From: Prosopocoilus inquinatus
Lineage: Eukaryota > Arthropoda > Insecta > Coleoptera > Lucanidae
Direction: 5' to 3'
Assembly: GCA_036172665.1 (NCBI GenBank)
Contig: CM069876.1
Coordinates: 42,191,001 to 42,255,000 of the forward strand
DNA: 64,000 nt
The notes beneath the pieces are model-generated. The model saw only the letters and a program-made list of their open reading frames with translations. It searched no databases and was not told the DNA's origin. Shown here one piece after another: positions 23,156 to 33,560 of the stretch (positions are counted from its first letter, which is position 1; each line of letters opens with the position of its first letter). The translations under genes were made by a program, and so were the position numbers.

Positions 23156-23700
23156 CAGGGGTTCCCACCGGGGTTCCCAACGGGGTCGTTATCAACCCCT
23201 TGGAGGTCGATGAAGACTTAAAAAAGATCGATGAACCTTTGAGGATTTCTTGGGGTGTTGGAATTATGACGAATTTTTGTATAATGGAGGCTTATCTGAA
23301 TTGTTTATTAAAAAAAAAATAGAAGATTTACGAATACTAAATATATTGGAAGTAAACAATATATGCACAGTGACGTACATAGTAAACAGGACACTATTTT
23401 TTGCCTAAATAATATTCAGCTTTAATTGCCAGTTCTGCGTTTAGGTTAGAATGTCGTAATAAAAAATAATAAATAAAATTCAGTTAAATCGGATAAAACA
23501 AGAACAAATGAGGATTGTCGATGAAAATAGATTGAAAAAAATTATACAACTCAATAAATCAAATCGTTATAAAAATCGATTAATTTTAATCACAACCAAA
23601 AACGTTAATGAAAAAGACTATCATCAGTTAAGAATTAAAAAAGTGTAAAATAACGGTATTACATCGAATAATAATCTAGATTAAAAAATATTTGTAACAA
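23156..23700 (+). mobile_element. hAT-like nonautonomous remnant (CAGGGGTTCCCA end), copy 1
   Basis: Begins CAGGGGTTCCCACC at 23156, continues GGGTTCCCAACGGGGTCG and CCCCTTGGAGGTCGATGAAG, and includes TAGAAGATTTACGAATA at about 23320. The same order of phrases occurs at 38610-39010 and, shorter, at 60815-60945. CAGGGGTTCCCA ends followed by a GGGTCG/CCCC block are typical of hAT-derived nonautonomous elements. No coding region remains. Confidence 0.55.
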
Positions 23701-23859
23701 AACAAAATTACAAATTTTTTTTTTTTATCCTTCAACATGTCCATTATGCAATTTTTTTATGAATCGATCTAGATTCTTCCTGCGATAATTTTAAGTTCCT
23801 GATTTCTGTCAGTATTCCGTATACCTATGTAACTATTTTTTATTATAATTCTTTTTGTA

Positions 23860-24090
23860 TTGATTTTGTGTCGATTTTATTCAAATTGTGACGATCTAAT
23901 GCGTGACGAATTATTTAATCATACATGCGTCAAAGCCCAATCGGCGCCCCAGAGTCGCGAACGTTCGACGGCCGTCCAAATGCTTCCGCCGACGGAATTC
24001 ACTAGGCCAAAAGCTCCGAGAAAACCAGCCTGTTTTTTTTTAAAAACACGCGCGCGGAGAATAGGAAGACCAACGACAGTTAACTGATCG
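23860..24090. other. Isolated GC-rich patch with a short frame
   Basis: A GC-rich patch (about 23935-24075, many CpG) stands out from AT-rich flanks. The open frame across it has no ATG at its listed beginning and no recognisable domain. Function unknown. Confidence 0.25.
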
Positions 24091-24234
24091 TTCGACTTTT
24101 GTAAAAATAAATTACTTGATAGTCCGCATGAAATAAATTAGTGCTAGTGAAACATTTATATAAATTAGTTATTAAATTTATAGAGTATTTTATTATAATA
24201 TAAATTAAAACGAACCTTAACTTAACCTGTCAGC

Positions 24235-24435
24235 AGAGTTGCCAGATTGTGCGAAATTTCGCCATTTGGGCTACATTTTCGACATTTTTGGCGTTTAAAA
24301 ATTTTATTTGGCGCCTACTTTGAGCTACTTTCAATTTTGTGTCTTTATATTACGATACTTAACAAAATTCTACATCTAACATAAAAAAAGTACACCGCTG
24401 GCCAAAAATTTGAAACCGCAGAGTCGATGGGAAGG
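24235..24435. mobile_element. Relic transposon ends
   Basis: At about 24393 the phrase CACCGCTGGCCAAAAATTTG resembles the ends of Tc1/mariner-like elements (pattern CAGTGGYGGCCAAAA). No partner end is found nearby. At 24237 a GAGTTGCCAGATTGTGCGAA phrase resembles another common insect element terminus. Both are weak. Confidence 0.25.
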
Positions 24436-24499
24436 AAACATATACAATGTGATCAATAATGACTGCCATTGCCGATAGTTTAATTTATAGATTAAATGA

Positions 24500-25080
24500 T
24501 GAGAAGATGAAAATACTTCGAGTATTATTTTTTGTTTTTTGTTCAATTCATATTTCTTCTTTCCCTTTTGTTTTTTTTTTATTTCAAGGAATTGATGTTT
24601 TGCATTTTATTCCTGGTTCGTTTGTTTGTTTGTTTTACTTTGTCCTTTTGTTTTCAACTAGTTTCTTGACTTGCAAAAATATCCGGCCGGAGAATCACCG
24701 TTTCTTTATTTATTATTTGTCTATCTATTCGTCTTTTCTTTTTTCACTTCTCCGCATTTTTTTTCAATTGAATCAGTGTTCGCATTTTAATGAGTCGTTT
24801 TCTGAATTCTTTCTCATGTCCTACCAGTTTGCTTTTATTTGCAAAAACTTTAGATTTTCATTTTTTGACCGTCTTAGTGTCGTGGTACTTCTGTTTTTTT
24901 TTTTGTAAATCGTTTTATACTATCGTCATTCTTTGTTTTTAATTTTATCAATTGATTTTTCGCATTTTTGATCGATTCGATCGATTTATTTTGTTTTTTT
25001 CTTATCGAATTGATTTTTCTCATTTTATTGACAGTTGTTTGTAATTCATCGTTTTTCATTTCGTGTCAATCTCAGTTACG
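24500..25080. repeat. T-rich, strand-asymmetric degenerate array
   Basis: Pyrimidine-rich sequence with loosely repeated TTTTGTTTTT, TTCAATTGA, CGCATTTT and GATCGATT phrases. It resembles the T-rich tracts at 32320-33560 and 44700-45560, and the complementary A-rich tracts at 15480-16080 and 50600-51860. The long hydrophobic frame at 24459-24908 is a product of this composition. Confidence 0.5.
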
Positions 25081-25143
25081 ATCTCTTCTTGCTTTACGAA
25101 AACGAATTAAAAAATTTCTAGAAAAATTTTTATTTTCTAAACT

Positions 25144-25206
25144 GTAAAATCAAAAATACGATTAAAAGAAAGAAATGATTTCTTTTTATCGTATTTTTGA
25201 TTTTAC
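25144..25206. repeat. Near-perfect hairpin, 28-bp arms
   Basis: The arm beginning GTAAAATCAAAAATACGAT (25144-25171) is complemented by TTTCTTTTTATCGTATTTTT onward (25179-25206), with one mismatch and a 7-base loop. It directly follows the T-rich array and may be its terminus. Confidence 0.8.
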
Positions 25207-26198
25207 ATTACTGTTTTACACTATCCTATAACTTGATATACCTTTTTCTGATATCTGATAGATTTAAATTAACGAAAGTTTACTGTCCCGCTTTATGGGT
25301 TCGCAGCTGTACGTGATGAAATTGAGAATTCTATTAGTTTGGCTGAGATAGGACGAAAGTCAAGTAAATCCGAAACCTTGTTCTAATAGACATAATTAAA
25401 ATCTAAAAAGGAAAGAGAGTGATTTAATTTTCAAATTTTGGAGGCGGCGGATTTAAAAAGACATTCAAGCAATCGACTGCGTAGTCAAACATGATGACAT
25501 TTACGTTAAAGTACGAGTGCATCACCCAACCCGTAAAATAACAAGGATGTCACGGTTTATAATTTAAATATCCCGTCGTTACGACTACAATCACCACCTC
25601 ATTCACACGGACGGGACGGTCGGACGGGCGGACGCACGCACACGCGGACGGGCCTTTAAAAATTTAAATGGCCAGAACAAAGATCGGTGGCTTTTACAAC
25701 AACTACACGTCGGAGGTCGGTCAGAGGCCTGAAGCCTGATGCGATGGTGCGTGGGGGCGGTTATTTTTACAAAAAGAAGAAAAAGAAAACAGAAAACCCG
25801 CGCAAATTCACACGCGACGTATCAGTGTAGAGATGTGTCTTAAATGTTAAAAATTATAAACGTAAGGTAAATTTAGCGCGAAATTAAAGCGCTTATCGTT
25901 CTAACATGTGGTCGAGAGCATATGTATGTTGTAAATATAGAAAGGTCAGTTATTACAACAACAGACATGCAACGCATACAGGTTCTACTTATTTCACGTA
26001 ATTAATTTATTATTGCATTGCGCGGCAGCGATTCATTCACACACCACACGTGTTGTTTGTTTTGCGTACTACCTATGTTTTTGGAACAATGTTTTTTTTT
26101 CTTTTTCTTGTTCGTGCTTAACATTGTGAGATAGTATGCGCGAGGTATCTATTTATTTATTTATTTATACATACGAGATGCGTATCCGTTCCGTTCAG

Positions 26199-26370
26199 GT
26201 AAAGAAAGCAAGAGTGAGAATGGGGGAACGTGTTTTGTGTGTGTGTGAGTGTGTGTATATGTTAGTTGTTGAATGAATAAAAAAAGTCACACAAACCTAA
26301 CGTGTTTGTTGGAAAAACGTGCCGCTTCCACAATGTTGTTTGTTTTTTTTTTATTACTGCGGTGGTTTAG
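26199..26370 (+). other. Possible small leader intron
   Basis: CCGTTCAG precedes GTAAAG (GT at 26199), and a pyrimidine tract followed by GGTTTAG ends at 26370. The 172-bp interval is a usual size for a short insect intron and lies just upstream of the candidate start codon at 26426. It is inferred from splice-site likeness only. Confidence 0.25.
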
Positions 26371-26425
26371 GTTTGAACCAGCACTGAATTCGTGGTACAT
26401 TTAAATTTTCACACGTTCGGTGATC

Positions 26426-26636
26426 ATGTCCTCGCACACGCCGGTCACAAAACCGAACATAACGGAGCGTACTTGCTCGCCTTCGCCCGACGACATAGGC
26501 AAGCTGTTCTCTTCTAGCAGCGGATCTAGCAAAGCCAAGCCCGGGAAGGCCTGCAAACGCTTGTCACGGCTCACTATTCAACGCACGCCCGCCGAGAGGC
26601 GGACGGACGCACACGAACACCCGAACACCGACGAAC
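26426..26636 (+). CDS. Candidate 5' coding exon, unrecognised protein
   Basis: ATG at 26426-26428 has A at -3 and opens a GC-rich frame with balanced codon use. The product begins MSSHTPVTKPNITERT, is rich in S, P, T, K and R, and has a run of serines around residues 25-32 followed by a basic stretch (KAKPGKACKRLSR). It looks like a disordered N-terminus such as those of regulatory or RNA- or DNA-binding proteins, but I cannot name the family. At 26637 GTAATT is a possible donor, after about 70 codons. Beyond it the frame enters a T-run and ends at about 26752. The next exon is not visible within the window. An alternative is that the frame is part of a CpG-rich leader and is not translated. 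Confidence 0.4.
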
Positions 26637-27198
26637 GTAATTTTTTTTTTTGCCTCTCGCACTTCGATAAAATAATAATAGCCTGCCTCTATTGTCCGGA
26701 GGATAATAAAAAGTACAGGACGATATCGATTCCTGATGCACTGCTAATATGAATTTTGCATGTGTAACTGACGCCCGGATTTTTTGCGGCGTTCACGTGA
26801 CGTCACGGTCCACGACGCGACGCGACGTCGATATATCATTGGACCGGGGCGTTTAACATTGAACTCGTTACGCGCTTGTTTTATTATTAATTACGTGTGT
26901 GAACTTGTTATCGAAATGTTCGCTATTTTTGACCCTACCCAGCAACATAAATCAGATGCAGCTCTAAACAAAACCTAAAACATTAGAAATTGTGTACTTT
27001 TTTTTATTTTTGCACAAACACCAGGCTGGTTTGTTTGTTGTACTAGTACATAGGGCAATTTTTTCATATTTTGCACCCTACTTAGGGGTTTTGTTTTAGA
27101 AGCTAGAGAGGATTTTATGCCTTTTATCGCAAAAAACAAAAGTCATCGCAAATTGAAGAAAAAAATACAATTTTAGTTTTCTTCAATGGAACACCCTA

Positions 27199-29852
27199 TA
27201 CAGGGAGATTCAGGCAACACTTTCATTAAAAGTTTAGGGACTTCTCCTTTAAATTTCGGTTTCATATTTTGCAGTTATAAGTTAACGATGATGATCTATC
27301 AAAATATAATATTTTTAATTTTCAGACACTTCCGTTTATACCGGAAGTTGCTGTCAACTTTCTTAAATAAATGGAATACCCCAATTTTTAAAGAATTTTT
27401 GAAATCTTCATAAAATTCTAAAAATATTTTGTGCAACATGTGTTACAAGAAAAGTTAACCGTTTCCGAGATATTTTCATTTTTTAAAAATAACTCGGACT
27501 TGCAGAACCTTGGTTATGATACTGCCGTCTTTGTGCAACAAAAACCATGATGCCCATTTTTGGCCTGAAGGCTAGGATACAGTAACATTCTTTCAGATCT
27601 TGTCCAGTTTTGCACTTAATTGGTTACAGGCTGGTTGAAAAGTAACTTCTACTCGAACTAATTTCAATTGTTGAAAAGTCATGTTTTTTAAATGGAACGC
27701 CTAGTATATTTTTATACCATGTGACTCAGGGTGCGTTTCATTTGCGCGCTTATATGCTTTGAGCGCTTTTAAGCATTGCTAAACCTGTTCCTTTTGGCTT
27801 TGAAAACGCTCACAAAGCGCTAGGTGACGATATGGAAACGTCATTGACGTCATAGCCTGTGCTCACAATCGCTTATTCCATCGAGGTAGGGCAGCAAAAG
27901 CGTGAGCGCTTAATGACGCTTATGCCAAAAATGGAACGTATGAGGGAATCAGCTGATCATCGTCAGACAGGTTGCGGTCTAGTAGCGGTAGGTTATAAAT
28001 GTTGCGTTGCAGCTATTTGTTTGGTTTACTTTCACTAATGAAGTTAATTTTCGTGATTATAATAGAAAATGATTTTATGTGGCAGATTGACAGAAAAACT
28101 GTGCATTTTATTTCTCACATACTATATTTTTGTTTCAAAATACTGACAAGCAGATGTCAGATAATCTTAGGTGTCCATATATTCTAATGATCCTGTCTTG
28201 TATATTCATTATTGATCAAATGCTATAAAACTTAAACTGGCACAGGTCTGCCTCAAATTTTAATTTTCTGTAAGTGAAAGGTTTGCAAAATTTACTTTTA
28301 AAATATTGCTGTTATTATTTTTTTTGTGAAATTTAAATGGCGTTGGTCTTTATGATTTAAGATAATTAATTGTAGCACTGCAGCACCGCACAAGTTGTAA
28401 AGGTTACGAATTTATTGAGCACACAACAGCCAAAAGAGACACTTTTGCTTATAACGCCTGATGCGACTAAGCACCAAGGGAAACAGTAGAAAATAGCGCT
28501 TGTAAGCGTAAGCGCTTGAAGCGTATGAGCGCGCAAACGAAACGCACCCTCAGGATTAAATGTTCTATCGTCCTGTATTAGCATTCCCTATACCTATCTC
28601 TTATAGTTCACTCGTTATCGATGATTTCTTTTTAACACGTAATTTTTTTCCATTTTTGGTATTATTTTTAAATAGTGGGCTATGAAAACTAGAGAAATTA
28701 TAATTTTTGAAATCATCTGTCTAGTAGGAATTAAAAAAAAACCATTTAATCGCTACGGAGAACCAAAAAATAAATAATCAAACACATACATATTAAAGGT
28801 ATTTGATGATAAAAAAATTGACAATTCAAGAAGTTAATAAAAAAAATTGTTACATCGAGGAAAATATGTTATTGCTTAGACACAATAGAAAGTTGTTACT
28901 AATAAATAATAGCTGAGGACAACTAAGAGCCAATATTATAACCAACAATTTGTGTATTATTTTTAATATTTCTGATTTATTTATTAGTTTTCATAAAAGT
29001 TTGTATTCTAAGTGTAAATTTCTCCTTGTAAATGTGTAAATAGTCATACCAAGAATTCTAATGTATGTGGCATATGTAAACAAAAATTTCAGATGATAGA
29101 TGTGTATTTAAATATTATTTGTCGATTTTTAAAATGAAATAGAAATTACAGTCAGAAATTAATTTAAAAAAACCTCAGTGTGTTAAATTTTCATAGCACA
29201 CTTTTCAGAAATAATACTGAAAAGTGAAACAATTGATGTGTCAAAGAGAAAATCATAAATAGAAAGAGAGAGGTAAGAGATGGGTACAGGGAAAGCTTAT
29301 ACATTTCGAAAGAACATTTAATTCTGATTCTTATGGTATAAAAATATACTGGGTGTTCTATTTAAAAAACATGACTTTTCGACAGTTGAAATCAGTTCGA
29401 ATAGAACTTACTTTTCAACCAGTCCGTAAACGATTTTGTGTAAAATTAGATATCACTTAAAAGCTTATGAGCATAGTCTACTACAGGCCAAAAATTGAAA
29501 TTATGGCTTTTGTTACACAAAGATGGCAGCATCATAAACAAGGTACTGCAACTTTGAACTTTTTTAAAAAAATGGAAATATCTCTAAAACGGTTAATTTT
29601 TCTTGTATCACATGTTACACAAAATATTTTTAGAATTTCATGAAGATTTCAGAAATGTAATAAAAGATGGGGTATTCCATTTAAATAAGAAAGTTGACAG
29701 CAACTTCCGGTACAAGCGGAAATGTCCAAAAGTTGGAAATATTATATTTTAATAGATCATTATCGCTAACTTATAACCGTAAAATATGGAATAGAAATTC
29801 AAAGGAGAAGTCCGTAAACTTTTAATGAATGGGTTGCCTGAATCTCCCTGTA
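27199..29852. mobile_element. 2.65-kb foldback element with ~520-bp inverted arms
   Basis: The left arm (27199-27720) and right arm (29333-29852) are diverged reverse complements from TATACAGGGAGATTCAGGC inward to TATATTTTTATACCAT. TA lies outside both ends, which suggests a TA target site. Each arm also ends internally in a TACAGGG-like motif (right-arm start ATACTGGGTGTTCTATTTAA), so the arms could be two opposed copies of a 0.5-kb element. The spacer carries a nested 821-bp element. There is no transposase frame. Confidence 0.8.
27729..28549. mobile_element. 821-bp nonautonomous element, PIF/Harbinger-like ends, TCA duplication
   Basis: The left end is GGGTGCGTTTCATTTGCGCG and the right end, reverse-complemented, is GGGTGCGTTTCGTTTGCGCG. 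Both are flanked by TCA (27726-27728 and 28550-28552). Three-base target duplications and GGG-type ends fit PIF/Harbinger elements. Subterminal AGCGCTT/AAGCGC phrases are repeated near both ends, possible transposase-binding sites. The minus-strand open frame (28366-28584) spans the right end and is not a gene. Confidence 0.75.
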
Positions 29853-32092
29853 TACTATTGTTTGCTAAGATGAAAGATCATTTTTCCTGATTTCAAAAAT
29901 ATACGGGGTGGGCCAATAATGCGTAATCGGTAGATAGCGCCTATGTTAATGCAGATTTTTTAAATCTGTTTTCGCTATAACTTACCTATAGTAAAGATGC
30001 ATGATTTAAAATTAGTGACAATTATGTTCCGTGTTCCATGTGGCTGTGCCAGACCAAAGTTATGTTTTTTTTTTAATGGAACATACTGTATTTTATGGCT
30101 TACTTCGATTCATCTTTAAGAGTAAATAAATTTATTATAAGGATATTATGTACTTAAACCTAATAGTTTTTAAGATATTGACATTTCAATGTAAAAAAAT
30201 GGTATTATTTGATGTTTTACAGATTAGATGTTTATTAAAATTCGACATTTAAATTTTACAGCAACATTACATAACCTCTATGGAACAGAAAACAATTTCC
30301 ATCTGGAACATATTCCTGTTATTTTGTACAGGGTGACTCATAACTCAGATGTTTATTGTACTCGCTTAGTTTAAATGGAACACCCTATATTTTATGACTG
30401 AATTTAATAGGTCTTTGATTAAGCTTTACATTGATATAGGGTTCAGTATGTGTTATACAACAAGCCTACACACAGTAAGATGTCAAAATCGTAGATTCAT
30501 AAATAAGCATTTATTCTATCTCCCAATGAAATATTTTGTCTCTAATTTAGTTGATTTTAATAAAAAGAAATCTGCATTGAGACTGTTTGGACTTTTTAGT
30601 CTGTTTTATTTGATCTGTAACATAAGAAACCGTATGCAGACTTTTATTTAATACCACCCTAGCTCCAAGATTTCCGGTTTGTCGCAGAGTTGTAATGGTT
30701 GGTAATTATGATCATTAACTGTGACTGCGACCGACTTACTATATGTTTATCTTCTTTACCTTGCAAACCAGGGAAATGCAGAAACACCAGTTCGCAAATT
30801 CAACCGAACAATAACCGACAGATGAAAATTCAATCTCTCACATAGAACATGCATTGGCATCGCATGGCTCCCCCCCTCCAAGTGCCAGTTTTGAAAATTT
30901 TCTGTGTTGTTATTAATGGTTATTATTATTATTATTATGGTTATAATTTTACAGTTATTTTCATTGGTATTATTATTGTCGTTTGTTGCATTCCTTCGCG
31001 TTACTTAAGCTTACTTAAAATAATCAGGCAATGTTGGTAAAATAAAACTTAAGTATGCATATCGTCTGTGATGTCATAAATCAAATGAGTGCTATTTCTA
31101 ACAGACTAGAAACTAGAAACAGACTCAATGCACATTTTCTAAATAAAATCAACGATATTATAGACAAAATATTCCAATAGAAGTTGGAATAATGCTGTTT
31201 TATGAATTTACAAATTTGACATGTTACTATATGTAGGCTTGTTGTGTAACACATACTGAACCTTACATCATTGTAAAGTTTAATCAAAGACCTATTAAAT
31301 TCAGTCATAAAATATAGAGTGTTCCATTTAAACTAAGCGAGTACAATAAACATCGGAGTTATGAATCACCCTGTATAAAATAATAGGAATATATTCGAGA
31401 TGGAAATTGTTTTCTGTTCCATAGAGGTTATGTAATGTTACTGTAAAATTTAAATGCCGAATTTTAATAAACATCTAATCTGTAAAACATCAAATAATAC
31501 CATTTTTTTACATTGAAATGTCAATATCTCAAAAACTATTAGGTTTAGGTCCTTATAATAAATGTATCTACTCTTAAAGGCGAATCGACTTAAACCATAG
31601 TATACAGTATGGTCCATTTAAAGAAATATAACTTTGGTCTGGCACAGCCACACGGAACACTCTGTATAATTGTAACTAATTTTAAATCATGCATCTATAC
31701 CATAGGTAAGTAATAGCGAAAACAGATTTTAAAAATCTGTATTAACACAGGCGCTATCTACCGAATACGCACCGTTGGCCCACCCTGTACATAGCATGCT
31801 GACATTTGAAAGGACCTTTCGTGATATAGTTAAGTTTAAAATGTCAGTATAATGACGTTTAAAAAATCCAAGACGGCCTGGAAAGGCGCTTACAAATGTT
31901 CTAAATGGCTGTTTTAGTTTTAGTTAATAAAAAGAAAACAATAGAAATTAATATAAAAAACTTAATATTTTAAATATTCAATTGACTGATGTTCCAACCT
32001 CAAATATCTCACAAATAGCTCTTCCAAATATCAATATATTATATATTTTTGAAATCAGGAAAAAATGATCTTTCATCCTACCAAACAATATA
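29853..32092. mobile_element. Outer inverted-repeat element interrupted by a large foldback
   Basis: The sequence 29848-29901 (CTGTATACTATTGTTTG, AAGATGAAAGATCATTTT, CCTGATTTCAAAAATAT) is the reverse complement of 32043-32092 with few changes. Between them lie the foldback 29902-31789 and a 250-bp remainder, so an older short-armed element seems to have received the foldback. Confidence 0.65.
29902..31789. mobile_element. 1.9-kb palindromic element with ~700-bp arms made of TACAGGGTG modules
   Basis: The left arm (29902-30625) and right arm (31080-31789) are reverse complements over their length, ending TACGGGGTGGGCCAA / TTGGCCCACCCTGTA. Within each arm the motif pair TACAGGGTG ... GGAACACCCTATA recurs (for example 30338-30391), so the arm is itself a chain of short cassettes. 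The frames 30394-30651 (+) and 31081-31308 (-) both begin MTEFNRSLIKLY because they are the two arms of the same palindrome. The central loop (30626-31079) carries a TTA microsatellite. Confidence 0.85.
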
Positions 32093-32310
32093 CAGGGTTT
32101 TCCATTTGAAAAGACGTGAATTTGTATTTTTGCTCCAGTTTGCGATGCGCTTTTGTTTCTTGTGCTAAGTCTAAAAGATAATAGGCATAAAACTCTACGA
32201 CTTTTGCATTTAAAGTTTTTCTCAAACCCGTAAAATAAAGCCTCTAGATATGGTGCAAAATATAAAAAAACAACTATATATAGGGTGTTCATGGGAAGCC
32301 GCTACAATAG
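32092..32310. mobile_element. Further TACAGGG / TAGGGTGTTC modules
   Basis: ATACAGGGTTTTCCATTTGA at about 32090 and TATAGGGTGTTCATGGGA at about 32278 are more of the same termini. The minus-strand frame across 31978-32292 has no recognisable domain. Confidence 0.5.
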
Positions 32311-32319
32311 CTAACTTTC

Positions 32320-33560
32320 TTATTTGTACATTTACGAAGTAACTTTTGATTTTATGTTAGTTTTATACATTTCTATTTTAGTCTTATCTTCGTTAACGAT
32401 CACCTTTTGTTTTTTTTTTAATTTATTTCATTTGATTTTTAATGTATTCAATTTATCGAGCTTTGCTTTTTCCTTTAATAGATGTCATTTGCTTAGTTTT
32501 TATTTTCCAGCTACCACATGCCATGTTCCGTTTGATTTTATTCGACTTGGTTTTGTTTTTTAATTATCACTTGACCGTCTTTTGTTTTTCTTTTTGTTTA
32601 CTCAGACTGAGTTTATTTTACAATTTGAGCCCGTCTATTGATCGCCACCATTTTGTTTTCTCTTTTATTCGATTTGGTTTCATTTTGTTTTTGTTCTTTA
32701 ATTATTATTTGATCGCTCTGTTTCTTTAATATTTACAGATAATTCTTTATTTTTAAAAACAATTTGATTTATTGTTAGTTTTATATAATGTTTATTTTGG
32801 TCCTAACTTTTCCGTCACCCTTTATTTTTTAATTCATCATTCGACTTTATTTATTTACTTTTTTAATATTTAATATAATCATTTGATGGAGCTTTTTAAT
32901 AGATTTCATTTGTTTTTTTTTCTTGCTATCACTTACCATGTTTTGCTTGATTTTATTTGACTTGGTTTTATTTTTTAATTATCACTTGATCGTCTTTTGT
33001 TTCTCTTATTTCATTTCGTTGACTCGGTCTGAGTTTATTTTACATTTTAATCCCGTCGATTGACCGCCGACATTTTGTTCTCCCATTCATTCGATTTCAC
33101 TTAATTTTGTTTTTATTGTTTTAAATTATTAATTGATCGCTCCGTTTCATTAATATTTACAGATATTTCTTTGAAACATTATTTGCCAATTTTTAAAAAC
33201 AATTTGATTTATTCTTAATTGTATATAATGTTTATTTACGTTTACTTATATTATTTTTAATTTCTCATTCGACTTAGTTTTATTGTTTTGTTTAATTTTT
33301 AATAATTTTGTACAATTTAATTTGTTTTGTTTCTACTTCTAAATTACCTAATAACTAATAATCTGGTTTTTTTGTTTTCTCTTCGGTTTGATTTTATTTG
33401 ATTTGAGATTTTATTTTTTAATTATCGACTGATCATCTCTTGTTTTTCTTTTATACGATTTAAGATTATTTTATTTTACATTTTAATCGCCATTTTTAGC
33501 TTTGACTTTATTTTAATTTTTAATTATTAACCGATGGTCTTTTATCATTATTATTATTAA
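32320..33560. repeat. T-rich degenerate tandem tract
   Basis: Repeating phrases include TTTTATTTGACTTGGTTTTA, TTTTTAATTATCACTTGATCG, TTTCGTTGACTC and ACATTTTAATCCCGTC. Two related longer blocks (about 32500-32780 and 32930-33220) share the order of phrases, at a period of about 430 bp. The hydrophobic open frames 32324-32729 arise from it. Confidence 0.65.

Larger units (their letters stand above)
25550..26990 (+). promoter_or_regulatory. CpG-rich promoter-like region
   Basis: CpG-rich segments at 25600-25650, 25730-25870, 26420-26640 and 26770-26870 interrupt AT-rich flanks. An initiator-like ATCAGTG lies at about 25828-25834. Microsatellites are present at 26150-26170 (TTTA) and 26237-26262 (GT). 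The block precedes and covers the candidate coding exon at 26426, so it probably holds the promoter and leader of that gene. Confidence 0.4.

Noticed and set aside
24393..24418. Intact Tc1/mariner element
   Set aside because: Only one end-like word is present; no partner terminus or transposase frame was found.
24459..24908. 149-codon hydrophobic open frame (plus)
   Set aside because: It lies in a T-rich degenerate tract; phenylalanine- and serine-rich composition follows from the base composition, and similar frames occur in every other T-rich tract.
30394..31308. Two similar proteins starting MTEFNRSLIKLY on opposite strands
   Set aside because: They are the two arms of one palindromic element, not a gene pair.
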